This document shows, one piece after another, positions 8,254-17,187 of a DNA stretch of 64,000 nucleotides. This DNA comes from Planctomycetota bacterium. Lineage in GTDB: Bacteria > Planctomycetota > PUPC01 > JACPCR01. The notes below the pieces were generated by a model. That model saw only the letters and a list, made by a program, of their open reading frames with translations. It did no database searches and was not told where the DNA came from. Made by a program: the position numbers and the translations under genes. The stretch lies in assembly GCA_016179685.1 (NCBI GenBank), contig JACPCR010000078.1:1-64000 (forward strand). Direction: 5' to 3'. How positions within the stretch are numbered: the first letter of the stretch is position 1; each line of letters begins with the position of its first letter.

Positions 8254-9183
8254 ATGTGCGGCATCGCAGGCATTGTTTATCGGCATACGGGCCCCCTCGG
8301 GTCGCATCTACTGGCCATGTTGGGGGGCCTGCAGCATCGGGGACCGGACTCGACTGGTGTTGCGGTTTATCCGTTCCGTAATGGGGACGGCCTGGTTGCG
8401 CGGGTGCGGTGCGACGCGGCGGCGGCCTCCCGGGTGACGGCGGCGCTGAAGGCTCAAGGTATCACCATCCAGACCGCTGATTTCAAGGCCGGTAATCTGC
8501 GCCTGGTCCTGGAAGGCGGCGGAGCGGTCCGGGATATCTGCCGGGCCATCGATGCGCAGCCGGGCGCGGAGGTGACCAGCCTGGGGACGCGCCTCGAGAT
8601 TCTGAAGGAGGTCGGCTCGGCAGGCGACCTGGAGCATGCGCACGGAATCTCTTCGGTTACGGGCACGCACGGCATCGGGCACGTGCGATTGGCCACGGAA
8701 AGCGACGTGGACGCCTGCCGGGCGCATCCGTTCTGGGCTTACGGATACGGCGACGTGGCGACCGTCCATAACGGGCAGATCACCAACTACTACAAGCTCA
8801 AGAGGCGTCTTCAGGCCAGGGGATGCCATTTCCGCACCGACAACGATTCGGAGCTGATCGGGACTTACCTCGCGTATCATCTCTCCCTGGGAGAATCGCT
8901 CCACTCGGCGCTGGAGCGGGCCGTACGGGAACTGGACGGAACCTTTTCTTTCCTGGTCTCGACCGCGGACGGCATCGGCTTTGCCAAGGACCGCTTGGCG
9001 GCCAAGCCCCTGATGTACATTGAGCGGGAGGATTTGATCGCGGTGGCAACGGAGGAGATTGCCCTGCAATGTTTGTTTCCTCACGAGTCCTTGAGGATTG
9101 TTGAGCCCATGCCGGGCACGCTGAAGACCTGGCTAGTGAACGAGCTTGCAAGTGCACCCGCACCTGCGAGCTCGTTCACTTAA
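8254..9183 (+). CDS. Class II glutamine amidotransferase subunit (GltB N-terminal / GlxB type)
   Basis: The start at ATG 8254 puts the catalytic nucleophile at Cys2 (MCGIAGI), as required for Ntn-type class II amidotransferases, where Met removal exposes the Cys. Later blocks LQHRGPDSTG, GTHGIGHVRLAT, VHNGQITNYYKL and NDSELIGTYLAY are the family glutamine-binding and fold motifs. At 309 residues it is the amidotransferase domain alone. It hydrolyses glutamine and should channel ammonia to the FMN-type synthase domain encoded two genes downstream. In this split arrangement the complex could be an archaeal-type ferredoxin glutamate synthase or an N-methylglutamate synthase; sequence alone does not decide. 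An upstream in-frame extension to 8131 would bury Cys2 and is rejected. Confidence 0.88.
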   Translation: MCGIAGIVYRHTGPLGSHLLAMLGGLQHRGPDSTGVAVYPFRNGDGLVARVRCDAAAASRVTAALKAQGITIQTADFKAGNLRLVLEGGGAVRDICRAIDAQPGAEVTSLGTRLEILKEVGSAGDLEHAHGISSVTGTHGIGHVRLATESDVDACRAHPFWAYGYGDVATVHNGQITNYYKLKRRLQARGCHFRTDNDSELIGTYLAYHLSLGESLHSALERAVRELDGTFSFLVSTADGIGFAKDRLAAKPLMYIEREDLIAVATEEIALQCLFPHESLRIVEPMPGTLKTWLVNELASAPAPASSFT

Positions 9184-9196
9184 CGCGGGAAGAACC

Positions 9197-9913
9197 ATGC
9201 TGGAAATCGAGGGTAGAGGGAAGAGCACAAGGGAGCTGAACCGGCAGCTTCGTGACGCATCGCAACAGTCGCCGGATGTTCTCTTGCGCCATCCGGATGC
9301 ACGCCACAATCTGGGGGTGGGATTGTTCCGGCCGGTCCGACTTCGGATCGAGGGGAGCGTGGGCTATTTCGGCGCGGGGCTCTGTGACGGCCCCTCGGTG
9401 GACATCCTGGGCAATGCAGGATGGGGTCTGGGCGACAATCTGATGTCCGGCGAGGTCCTCGTGCGGGGCGACGTCGGGGCGGTCGCTGGCATCGGCATGC
9501 GCGGCGGCCGCATCGTCATTCAAGGCCGTGTAGGCAGCCGAATGGGTCAGGTGGCCAAGGGAGGCGTCATTCTGTGCTGTGGGGACGCGGGCTTCATGGC
9601 GGGTTACCTTCTGATGGGCGGCACGATCGTCATTCTGGGCAACGCCGGGGTTGGCCTGGGCGAGTGCATGTTCAGCGGCGAGATTTACGTGGGAGGCCAT
9701 GTCGCCCGACTCGGCGCCGATGCGGTCCAGGTGGAAGCTTCTGATCGCGACTTGGAATGGGTCAAAGAACTGCTCGCCACGTCCCGTATCTCGGGTCCCT
9801 CTCGCTTTCAGAAGGTCGTCTCCGGCAAGCGCCTGCACCACGTTGACGCCGGTGCGGAAGCGTCTCCCCACCTCCGCGGCCGAATCATGAAGGAAGCCCC
9901 GGCGAAATCCTGA
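9197..9913 (+). CDS. GXGXG-domain subunit (GltB C-terminal / GlxC type)
   Basis: The 238-residue product is the right-handed beta-helix GXGXG domain of glutamate synthase as a separate polypeptide. Repeating turns such as GNAGWGLGDNL, GIGMRGGRIVIQG, GDAGFMAGYLLMGG and GNAGVGLGECMFSGEI define the helix. In fused enzymes it sits between the FMN and amidotransferase parts and helps shape the ammonia tunnel. It begins 13 nt after the amidotransferase and ends 14 nt before the FMN subunit, so the three are co-transcribed and probably form one complex. Confidence 0.88.
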   Translation: MLEIEGRGKSTRELNRQLRDASQQSPDVLLRHPDARHNLGVGLFRPVRLRIEGSVGYFGAGLCDGPSVDILGNAGWGLGDNLMSGEVLVRGDVGAVAGIGMRGGRIVIQGRVGSRMGQVAKGGVILCCGDAGFMAGYLLMGGTIVILGNAGVGLGECMFSGEIYVGGHVARLGADAVQVEASDRDLEWVKELLATSRISGPSRFQKVVSGKRLHHVDAGAEASPHLRGRIMKEAPAKS

Positions 9914-9927
9914 AACACCGCATTTCC

Positions 9928-11166
9928 ATGAAAACACTCTGGACGCAAGCCGTGGTCAGGGACATCCAGGAGAAGGCCCGGATCGGCCGATATCGCATCC
10001 GGGGTTTCGGCGCCCACAAGCGTCTGGTGGGCTTTGACGATCTGTCCTTTCGAATGGCGGCGTCCGGAGTCAGGCCTTCCGCCTCCGGGGTGGCGCGGGG
10101 GCTGCCAGCCGTCGCCCGCATCGACGTCACGGTCATCGGCGGCCGATTCGCGGAGAATCCGCTCCAGCTCGACATCCCGATTCTGGCGGCGCCGATGAGC
10201 TTCGGCGCCGTTTCAAAAGGGGCTAAGATCGCCCTGGCGAAGGGAGCGGCACGGGCGGGAACGGCGTCAGGAACGGGCGAGGGCGGGATGCTCGAAGAGG
10301 AGCGTGCTGCGGCGACCAAGCTGATCTACCAGTTGACGCCGGGCCGATACGGCTTCAATCCGCATGACCTGCGCCGGGCCGACGCTGTGGAAATCTACAT
10401 CAGCCAGGGGGCCAAGCCGGGCCTGGGCGGACAGCTCCTGGCGAGCAAGGTCACGGACGAGATCGCCCGGGTACGGCAAATCCCACAGGGAATCGACCTG
10501 CGAAGCCCCAGCCGGCACGGGGACATCCTGGGCGCGGACGACCTGGTGATCAAGGTCGAGGAACTACGAGAGGCATCGGACTGGCGCATTCCCGTGGGCC
10601 TGAAGATCGGGGCCGGCCGCGTTCGGGAGGACATGAAGATCGCCGCCAAGGTCGGGGTGGACTACGTGGCCCTTGACGGGATGCAGGGGGGCACCGGAGC
10701 TTCGCCGGAGGTCGTTACGGAAAACATGGGCATCCCCGTCATCGCCGCGGTCGTTCAGGCCCGGCATGCCCTCGAGGAGCTGGGCCTCGAAAACGAAGTG
10801 GACCTGGTGCTGATGGGGGGTATCCGCAACGGAGCAGATGCAGCGAAAGCCATAGCCCTGGGGGCCAAGGCCGTGGCCGTAGGCACTGCCGCTCTTCTGG
10901 CCATGGGCTGCGTCGCCTGCATGCAGTGCCACACCGGCAAGTGCCCGGTAGGGATTGCGACCCAGGACCCCCAGCGCATTCAGAGGCTGGATATCGAAGC
11001 CGGGGCGCGGGCCGTGGCGACCTTCCTGCGCTCGATGGCCCAGGAGATGAGCCGGATCGCCGCCTCGTGCGGCCGCGCCCGCGTGCACGAACTGGGCCGA
11101 GGCGACCTCGAGGCCCGGACGCGCCTTGCTGCCGCGGTGACGGGGCTTCCACTTGGGGAGTCTTGA
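9928..11166 (+). CDS. FMN-binding glutamate-synthase-family catalytic subunit (GlxD type)
   Basis: A 412-residue TIM-barrel FMN domain. Visible landmarks are PMSFGAVSKGAK (barrel entry), GTGEGGM, the catalytic/flavin segment around ISQGAKPGLGGQL, the ALDGMQGGTGASP loop, and the FMN-phosphate site MGGIRNGADAAKAIALGAKAV. A Cys cluster follows (C-x2-C-x2-C-x4-C in CVACMQCHTGKCPVG), matching the Fe-S site of ferredoxin-linked glutamate synthases. The enzyme would use ammonia from the amidotransferase to aminate 2-oxoglutarate (or, as N-methylglutamate synthase, act with methylamine). It is the third gene of the cluster. Confidence 0.88.
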   Translation: MKTLWTQAVVRDIQEKARIGRYRIRGFGAHKRLVGFDDLSFRMAASGVRPSASGVARGLPAVARIDVTVIGGRFAENPLQLDIPILAAPMSFGAVSKGAKIALAKGAARAGTASGTGEGGMLEEERAAATKLIYQLTPGRYGFNPHDLRRADAVEIYISQGAKPGLGGQLLASKVTDEIARVRQIPQGIDLRSPSRHGDILGADDLVIKVEELREASDWRIPVGLKIGAGRVREDMKIAAKVGVDYVALDGMQGGTGASPEVVTENMGIPVIAAVVQARHALEELGLENEVDLVLMGGIRNGADAAKAIALGAKAVAVGTAALLAMGCVACMQCHTGKCPVGIATQDPQRIQRLDIEAGARAVATFLRSMAQEMSRIAASCGRARVHELGRGDLEARTRLAAAVTGLPLGES

Positions 11167-11169
11167 GTC

Positions 11170-12243
11170 TTGAATCTTAAGTCCACTCCCGCAGATGATG
11201 AACACGTTCACAAAGGTGTCCGGCGGACGGAGAGCCGGACCTGGACGAAGGAAGTGATCGAGGGCGTGTACCGCGCTGCGGGTCGGACCCTTCCAGCCTC
11301 GTTTCAGGAAGCTGAGGAAGAAGAAGCGGGCGGCAGAGGGAATGGTGGAGCGGCCGTTGGGCCGTCCGGCGCCGGCATCGAGGACGCCGTCTCTCCGTTC
11401 GATGGCCTCGTGTTTCTGCCTGCCAACCTGACGAGGCTGGTGATCGATCCCTATCGTGAGGCGTGTGATCTGGCGACGGTTCTCGGCCATCCCCCAGCGC
11501 CCGTGACCACCGCGGCCATCCCCATCCTGGTGGGCGGCCTCGATGTTTTGCCTGGCCCGGTCGAGCAAGCCCTGATCGAGGGCGTTCACTCGGCCCGTTC
11601 CGTGGCGGTCTCCTGGCCCGCGATGCCGGGTCCCGATGGATGGTCGGATGTCCGGTTGCGGCCTGAGGGGAGCGTGCCGATGGGAGTTTGCGTGCGCGGC
11701 GGAGACGTGGACCGGAAGGTGTCCTGCGCTCTCGAACGAGGAGCGCGCCTGATCGTTGTGGACGCGTGGACCGTGCAGGACCCGGCCCCGCAGACACCGG
11801 TGCGCGAGCGCTTCGGCGAGCCGGACTTGTCGGTTCTCCGTGACGTCGTCCTGGCCTTGCGGGCGCGGAAAGCGGAGGGCGAGGTCTCGCTGGCTTACTT
11901 CGGCGGAGTGCGCAGCGGGGCGGATGCGGCCAAGGCCCTGGCCCTGGGCGCCGACGCGGCCGTCATCGGCATGGCCGCGCTCATCGCCATGGGGTGTGAG
12001 GACCTGCCGCGGCACGATGCCCAAGCGGATAAGAAACAGCAGGCCGGCATCCGTAAGCGGTCCAAAGAGTTCTCCGTGCCGAGCGCCTCGGAAAGTCTCG
12101 AGCGCTTCCTCCATGCCCTCGCACTCGAGGTCTCCGTGCTGGCCCGGAGCTGCGGAAAGACCAGCGTGCACAACCTCGAGCCCGAGGACTTGCGCGCCCT
12201 CACGCTGGAGGCGGCCGCGGCCACCCACGTGCCGCTGGTGTAG
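11170..12243 (+). CDS. Divergent glutamate-synthase-type paralogue without Fe-S cysteines
   Basis: This 357-residue protein shares its C-terminal plan with the preceding gene: YFGGVRSGADAAKALALGADAAVIGMAALIAMGCE mirrors the FMN-phosphate site, and the last 80 residues mirror its tail (FLHALALEV, SCGKTSVHNLEPEDL). The Cys cluster is replaced by a charged loop containing a single Cys, and the N-terminal half is shorter and poorly conserved, lacking the GTGEGGM and GGTGASP loops. It probably does not perform the same reaction and may be a structural partner. The apparent start is TTG 11170, three nt after the previous stop, with GGAG upstream. A heterodimeric FMN-domain arrangement is the main hypothesis; decay after duplication is the alternative. 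Confidence 0.7.
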   Translation: MNLKSTPADDEHVHKGVRRTESRTWTKEVIEGVYRAAGRTLPASFQEAEEEEAGGRGNGGAAVGPSGAGIEDAVSPFDGLVFLPANLTRLVIDPYREACDLATVLGHPPAPVTTAAIPILVGGLDVLPGPVEQALIEGVHSARSVAVSWPAMPGPDGWSDVRLRPEGSVPMGVCVRGGDVDRKVSCALERGARLIVVDAWTVQDPAPQTPVRERFGEPDLSVLRDVVLALRARKAEGEVSLAYFGGVRSGADAAKALALGADAAVIGMAALIAMGCEDLPRHDAQADKKQQAGIRKRSKEFSVPSASESLERFLHALALEVSVLARSCGKTSVHNLEPEDLRALTLEAAAATHVPLV

Positions 12244-12264
12244 TCATCGACGGACTTGGGACGA

Positions 12265-12307
12265 GGGGCAAGGGGACAAGAGGACAAAGGGACAAAAGGA
12301 CAAAGGA
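12265..12307 (+). repeat. Short tandem GGACAA-type repeat
   Basis: Four to five degenerate copies of a GGACAAA-like unit, 7-9 nt each, sit between the FMN-type paralogue and the nitroreductase gene. It is low-complexity sequence with no evident function. Confidence 0.6.
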
Positions 12308-12360
12308 CCCGAGGACTGACATCTGACAGCAATTTCTTACTGGAAGAATGGAGAAGCCTT

Positions 12361-12852
12361 ATGGATGCGCTCGAAGCCCTGAAAACGCGCCGCAGTGTCC
12401 GAGTCTTCAAGTCAAATCCGATTCCCGGGAAGGTGATTGAAGACCTGATCGACTGCGGAAGGATGGCCCCGACGGCCATCAACATACAGCCGTGGGAGTT
12501 CATCGCCGTCACAGATGCCGCCCTGCGGGCCCGCATCGCCGGGGCGACCGATCACGGGGATTTCATCAAGGCAGCGCCCCTCTGCATCGCCGTCTTCTGC
12601 AAGGACACCAAGTACTATCTCGAGGACGGATGCAACGCCTCCGTCTGCATCCTCGTGGCGGCCCGGGCACACGGCCTGGGCGGCTGTTGGGTCGCGGGCG
12701 ACAAGAAACCTTACGCAGGCAAGATCGGCGAGATGCTCGGGTCGCCAGCAGGCTGCAAGCTCATCAGCCTGCTCGCCATCGGATACCCCGCCGAGCAGCC
12801 CCTAGCTGCAAAGCGGCCGCTTTCGGAGGTTCTGCACTGGGAGAGATTCTGA
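12361..12852 (+). CDS. Small nitroreductase-family FMN oxidoreductase
   Basis: The 163-residue product has the nitroreductase signature: ALKTRRSVRVF (phosphate-binding Arg residues), GRMAPTAINIQPWEF (FMN binding), a central DGCNASVCILVAARAHGLGGCW helix-strand block, and a GYPAEQP C-terminal turn. It is at the short end for the family, typical of minimal homodimeric members using NAD(P)H or ferredoxin partners on unknown substrates. The start at ATG 12361 has GGAG about 9 nt upstream. The stop is one nucleotide before the next gene, so the two are transcribed together. Confidence 0.85.
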   Translation: MDALEALKTRRSVRVFKSNPIPGKVIEDLIDCGRMAPTAINIQPWEFIAVTDAALRARIAGATDHGDFIKAAPLCIAVFCKDTKYYLEDGCNASVCILVAARAHGLGGCWVAGDKKPYAGKIGEMLGSPAGCKLISLLAIGYPAEQPLAAKRPLSEVLHWERF

Positions 12853-12853
12853 C

Positions 12854-14977
12854 ATGACCCGTCTCATTCGAGTCTTCGGGTGGATTCCCGTCCTGCTCCT
12901 TGTCCCTCATGCCGCCACGGCCGAATGGAAACTCTCGGCCTGGGAATACCGGAAATCCGTCGTCATCGTTCCGGAATCGAAGAAGTCCCCGCTGAAATGC
13001 GCGCTCCAGGGCGGGCTCGCAGCTGATTTCAAGCTGGCCGTGGACAAGGAACAGCCGGAGACCGGGATGGATGCGGCGTTGCTGCATTTGGCCGTGGATG
13101 GCCATTGCAACGCGGACGGATCGGATATCCGCATCCTCGAGCAGGGAAGCAGGGAAGTCCCCTACGAGATCGTTCATGCGAATCCGAAGACGGAGCTTCT
13201 CCTGCTGTTCCGCGTGGAGAATCCCGACCTGAAGTTCGCCGTCTATTACGGGAATCCGCAGGCCCGGAGGCCGCTCTACAACTGGCAGTGCCAGCGGGGC
13301 CTGTTCCTGGAGACGCGGCCCTGCCCGCCAGGCACGCCGGCGAGCTGGGAGGCGATGCAGGCGATGGTGGCCAAGGCCACGGCGACTTACGGCGTGCAGT
13401 ACAACATGTGGATTTTCAACCATTACAACCCGCTGGGCGGCGTGGAGCGCTACCTGACCATCTACCGCGGGTGGCTGCGGTGTCCCGAAACGGGCACGTA
13501 CGCCATCGGCACGACCTCGGACGGCCCCTCGTTCGTTCTGCTGGACGGGCAGCTCGTGGTGCAGAAGCTCGGGGGCCCGGCGAACCGCGAGGTCTTTCAC
13601 ACGAAGGAGCTGGCGCTCAAGCAGGGGCTGCATCGCATCGAGTACTACGCCGGCGGCCAGGACGGCACCTACCGGGCCGTCGCCGCCTGGAAGCCACCGT
13701 CCGCCAAGGAAATGGACGTCATCCGCCACGAGTACTTCCCCAAGGTGCTGTCGGCCGAAACGGTGTCAGTGGAGCGCCGGGGTTCGTCGTTCGCCCTCGA
13801 TTTCGAGGCCCGCATGGAGGATTCCATCCCGCTCGGGGACTCCGAGGCCGTCTCCTATAGCTTCAACAACAAGACGAGCGCCAAGTCCAAGTCCTCCAAA
13901 ATCTGCTATGAATGGGACTTCGGCGACGGCACGACCTCGACCGAGGACAGCCCAGTCCACGTCTTCTTCCAGGTCCGTGAGAATCCCGTGAAATTGGTGG
14001 CCAGGGGCCCCTCCGGCCAGGTCGAGGAGATCGTCCGAAACGTTCGCATCGAGGACTACAACACGGTGGACCATGAACGCCAGCACGTGATCGACGCCTT
14101 GCAGACCGGTGCGGTCCATCTCGAGCACCATCACTCGAAGGCCTTCCTCGAGGTGCCGCCGGAGGAGGTCGAGCGCGTCGGCCGTCGCTTCGTCGAGATC
14201 GTCTCAAAATACTCGACGAAGGGCGTCACCCCCAATACGCTCCTGGGGATGATCCGGCTCTTCGGCCGGATGAAGGCGGCTGAAGGCCTGGTCTCCGCCG
14301 GTGAGGCCTTTCTCGAGCGATTTCCGAACGTGATGGCGTCCGCGGTAGCCGAGGTGTGTCTGACGCTCGGCGACGCCTACGGTGAGGACGCGGGGGACCC
14401 GGGGGCCTCGCGGCGTCTCTTCGAGCGCCTCCTCCAGCTCGGAAAGGACGCTCCAGAGGAGGCCCAGAAGGTCGCCTGCCTGCGCCTGGGCAGCCTTTAC
14501 CTGGCGGAGGGGAACGTCGAGAAGGCCCGGCAGATGTACGAGAAGGCGGAAGGCCTGCAGGCGCAGCGCGTGCGGTGGCAGGCGGAGCAGTTGAAGATTG
14601 GCGGCTACGAGATATCCGTGATGGGCGCGTTGAATGAAGGAAAATACGTCGCTGCTCGTGAGATTCTGGACGAGTGGGAAAAAGAGTTTCCCAAAGACGT
14701 GCTGCGAGGCCGCAGCCTGTTTCTCCGGGGCAAGTCGCTCCACCTCGAGAAGAACTACCGCCGCGCCGCGGAGGAGCTGAAACGGTCGCTCACGGCCGCC
14801 GCTTCGGCCTCATGGCTGCCAGAGGCTTATGAACTTCTGGGACGAAGCCAGCTCGAGTTGAAGGAGTACGCGGACGCGGCCAAGACGCTGCGCCGTCTGC
14901 TCGAGCTTTACCCGAGAAGCTCGTTCGCGGGCGAGGCCCCGAAACTGCTCAAAAAGGCGGAAAAGAACGTCAAGTAG
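12854..14977 (+). CDS. Secreted PA14-like / PKD / TPR protein
   Basis: A 707-residue protein with a signal peptide ending HAATA. Residues 20-140 form a beta-rich domain (EWKLSAWEYRKSVVI); about 145-295 resemble a PA14-like sugar/surface-binding domain (YLTIYRGWLRC, GTYAIGTTSDGPSFVLLDG); about 335-400 are a PKD domain with the diagnostic WDFGDGTTS; the remainder (from ~440) is helical tetratricopeptide repeats including GSLYLAEGNVEKARQMYEKAE. Such composites are known from envelope or extracellular proteins. It starts one nucleotide after the nitroreductase stop and converges with the minus-strand gene ending at 15076. It has no catalytic motif. Confidence 0.75.
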   Translation: MTRLIRVFGWIPVLLLVPHAATAEWKLSAWEYRKSVVIVPESKKSPLKCALQGGLAADFKLAVDKEQPETGMDAALLHLAVDGHCNADGSDIRILEQGSREVPYEIVHANPKTELLLLFRVENPDLKFAVYYGNPQARRPLYNWQCQRGLFLETRPCPPGTPASWEAMQAMVAKATATYGVQYNMWIFNHYNPLGGVERYLTIYRGWLRCPETGTYAIGTTSDGPSFVLLDGQLVVQKLGGPANREVFHTKELALKQGLHRIEYYAGGQDGTYRAVAAWKPPSAKEMDVIRHEYFPKVLSAETVSVERRGSSFALDFEARMEDSIPLGDSEAVSYSFNNKTSAKSKSSKICYEWDFGDGTTSTEDSPVHVFFQVRENPVKLVARGPSGQVEEIVRNVRIEDYNTVDHERQHVIDALQTGAVHLEHHHSKAFLEVPPEEVERVGRRFVEIVSKYSTKGVTPNTLLGMIRLFGRMKAAEGLVSAGEAFLERFPNVMASAVAEVCLTLGDAYGEDAGDPGASRRLFERLLQLGKDAPEEAQKVACLRLGSLYLAEGNVEKARQMYEKAEGLQAQRVRWQAEQLKIGGYEISVMGALNEGKYVAAREILDEWEKEFPKDVLRGRSLFLRGKSLHLEKNYRRAAEELKRSLTAAASASWLPEAYELLGRSQLELKEYADAAKTLRRLLELYPRSSFAGEAPKLLKKAEKNVK

Positions 14978-15075
14978 CGGGAAGCTCGAAGCGAAGGCGG
15001 GCAAAAGGCTGACCAGTGGCTGGACCCCTCTGCTTGCTTCTCGCTTCTTGCTACCTGCTGTTCACTGCTGACTCT

Positions 15076-15963
15076 TCACTCCCGCGCACCAGAGTCCGGG
15101 ACGGCGCCGGTCAAGCGTTGAGGAAGGGCGAACAAGAAGTCGGGCCCGCCTAGAATCGCTCCAACCTGGTCCACGTTGACCAGGGTGAGTCCCTCGAACT
15201 TCTCGCCCAGCGGGACGCTCACCTTGTTTCCGGCCTTCGAACCCTGTTCGGCGAAGCCGAGGAGGGCGCTCGGCCGGCCGTCAAATGTCGTTGCAATGCC
15301 CCAAAGCACCCACCTGGGCAGGTTCGAACGCCACGCTTCCAAGATTTCTTTCTCCGGCTGCAACGGGCCCGCCAGACTGCCCGAGGACAATTCATAGGCC
15401 TGGCCGGGGGTATCAGGAAACAAGTCGCTGCGGGTCCGCCGGTAGTCCGGCGGCCGGCCCCAGGGCGTGACCAGGTCGTTGGACTTGACCCAGCCGCCGA
15501 GGGCCAATTCGGCCAGGGTGGCCGGGTATTCGAGGTGGGAGATGTAATATCGGTCCATGGCCGCCCGGAGGCTGGCGATCTGGCTTCGGGCGAGCCAGCG
15601 CCTTGCCGTCTCCCGGCAGGAATCGAGCAGGAGCGTCTTGCCCGGGGCTTCGGCGACGCGCTGGAAGAGCCGCCGACTCTCTTCCTCGGCATCGGTGTTG
15701 AGGCGGGCGATCAGGGCCATTTGAATGGCGGCCGGAGCGGTGAGCGCATGTCGCGGCCACAGGTGTGCAAAAAGCATCCAGACCTTTCTGGCCTTGTCGA
15801 GGTTGCCTTCCAGGAGAGCGACTCCGGCAACCTGTGCGGAAAGATAAAAGGCCTGCTCGGGCGAAAGGGAGCGATATTCCTCTTCGATCCTCTTGGGGGG
15901 AAGCTCGGCAGCCGCGGGGACCGGGAGGGAAAAGAAGGAAAAAAGAAAAAGGAAAAGGAACAT
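15076..15963 (-). CDS. Secreted protein with GspG-like C-terminal domain
   Basis: The start at ATG 15963 gives a clean signal peptide (FLFLFLFSFFSLPVPAAA) and a 295-residue product. The first half is helical and TPR-like (SPEQAFYLSAQVAGVALLEGNLDKARK). Around residues 150-230 the sequence RAAMDRYYISHLEYPATLAEL...TPWGRPPDYRR resembles the C-terminal domain of the major type II pseudopilin GspG (x-YxxxHxxYP...DPWGxPxxYR). There is no pseudopilin N-terminal helix. It lies downstream of the small heme lipoprotein gene on the same strand. Function unknown. Confidence 0.6.
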   Translation of the reverse strand: MFLFLFLFSFFSLPVPAAAELPPKRIEEEYRSLSPEQAFYLSAQVAGVALLEGNLDKARKVWMLFAHLWPRHALTAPAAIQMALIARLNTDAEEESRRLFQRVAEAPGKTLLLDSCRETARRWLARSQIASLRAAMDRYYISHLEYPATLAELALGGWVKSNDLVTPWGRPPDYRRTRSDLFPDTPGQAYELSSGSLAGPLQPEKEILEAWRSNLPRWVLWGIATTFDGRPSALLGFAEQGSKAGNKVSVPLGEKFEGLTLVNVDQVGAILGGPDFLFALPQRLTGAVPDSGARE

Positions 15964-16025
15964 ATCAGTCCATACGGAAGCCCGAGCCCGTAATATCGCG
16001 AAGAAGTGAATTTCATTCTGGCAAG

Positions 16026-16331
16026 TTAGAGCCCCAGGTGCCGTTCGATGGTCTTGACCGCGTTCTTCGGCGGACGCTCCTTCTTCTCCTCGGGATGCTG
16101 TTTCAGAAAAGTAGGCCAAAAGCGGGCGTCGAAGTGTGAGGGCGGATACGGGTCGTGGCATCGCGCACAGTGGGTCTGATAAACCTCCTCGTCGCCGGGC
16201 CTGCCTTGGCGGCTCGGCTGCCGGCATCCCGAATTCAGGAGGCATGCCAGGCCGAGGTAAACGATCGCCGGTAAGGTCAGGAATGACCTCCTGGACTTGA
16301 AAGGAACTCTTCGGGGGCACGTGTGCTTCAT
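16026..16331 (-). CDS. Small c-type heme lipoprotein
   Basis: Starting at ATG 16331 (AGGA 8 nt upstream) the 101-residue product has a basic n-region, a hydrophobic stretch and LLNSGC, a probable lipobox. One heme-binding motif CARCH follows (about residue 52), then DPYPPSHFDARFWPTFL and a charged tail. It is too short for a full class I cytochrome c, but the YQTHCARCHDPYPP context resembles monoheme cytochromes that relay electrons at the membrane surface. It lies upstream of the GspG-like gene (gap about 60 nt). Two upstream ATGs (16346, 16349) lack a ribosome-binding site. Confidence 0.65.
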   Translation of the reverse strand: MKHTCPRRVPFKSRRSFLTLPAIVYLGLACLLNSGCRQPSRQGRPGDEEVYQTHCARCHDPYPPSHFDARFWPTFLKQHPEEKKERPPKNAVKTIERHLGL

Positions 16332-16506
16332 CCTCGTCTTCCTCATCATTCAGCGGTTGGGCCGGCTGAGCCACTGAAGCCAGAGCAAAATCCACACCGC
16401 TTGGAATCGAAACTCCGAACATCTCCGCACCGACTGCCTGTCGTCAGGCGAGGGCATGCTGACACCCACTTCTGGGCATTCGGCGGGCCCGGCGGAAATG
16501 TTTGAA

Positions 16507-16551
16507 AAGGTGTCAGGTGTCAGGTGTCGGAAGTGTCCTGACACTGACACC
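16507..16551 (+). repeat. GTGTCAG direct and inverted repeats in a gene-free interval
   Basis: GTGTCAG recurs in tandem and is followed by its inverted form (TGACACT, TGACACC), so the segment can fold on itself. Related CCTGACACC sequence appears near 42061 and 61206. The surrounding interval 16350-17187 shows no convincing gene: its frames are Ser/Arg-rich shadows without recognisable domains. Confidence 0.5.
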
Positions 16552-17187
16552 CGACTCCTTTTCCAGCGTAGTTTAATTGCGGACCTTGTGGGCGGTGGGC
16601 TGCATGGATCACCAGCTTCCTGCCAAGAATCTGTGAGTGACGCAATGCCCCGCTTTCCTGACCAACTCGGTCTGGATTCGAGAACGCAAAATTTTCCCTT
16701 CAGAAGGAACGTATGAACGAGAAGCCCTCGCATTCCCTGCGCAGAATGCGCTAAGTTTTCAACCTGACAAAGTGGGTCATATTAGATCGAAAGCTGCGCA
16801 TGATTGAGATGCCGGAAACTTGCAGAACTAGCACTGGGCAAAGTCGTTATGACATCTTGGGGCAGCATCGATACGAACAAGACGATCGGAGTGCGCTTGC
16901 GGCTTAGGTTAGAACCTGAACGCAGCAGGGTTAGATGATGAAAATACGCCATGTGAGGAACACTTCTTGCGTAACCTGCAAACCCTTCAACCAATTCTTG
17001 CATGCCTGGGCACGGCTTCTGACCGATTTCGGACGACGAAAATCTTGAGAACAGGGTGGTAGAAGCGTGCCTGTGATGGTGATGGCATGCAAATTTCGCT
17101 GCAGAGTACGGGCTTGAAAATCGTAGTAATGCGATAGCGAGTCATGGCTGCTCTAACTTTTTCAGAGACCAAAAGTTTTTCTTGCAA

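Noticed and set aside
10564-12228. 554-codon minus-strand frame opposite the glutamate synthase genes
   Set aside because: Compositionally a shadow (His/Arg/Gly-rich), no recognisable domain, no ribosome-binding site.
12265-12307. Possible CRISPR-like array
   Set aside because: The units are 7-9 nt with no spacers; it is a low-complexity tandem repeat.
16350-17187. Several 70-120 codon frames in this gap
   Set aside because: No ribosome-binding sites or domains; composition typical of random GC-rich reading.
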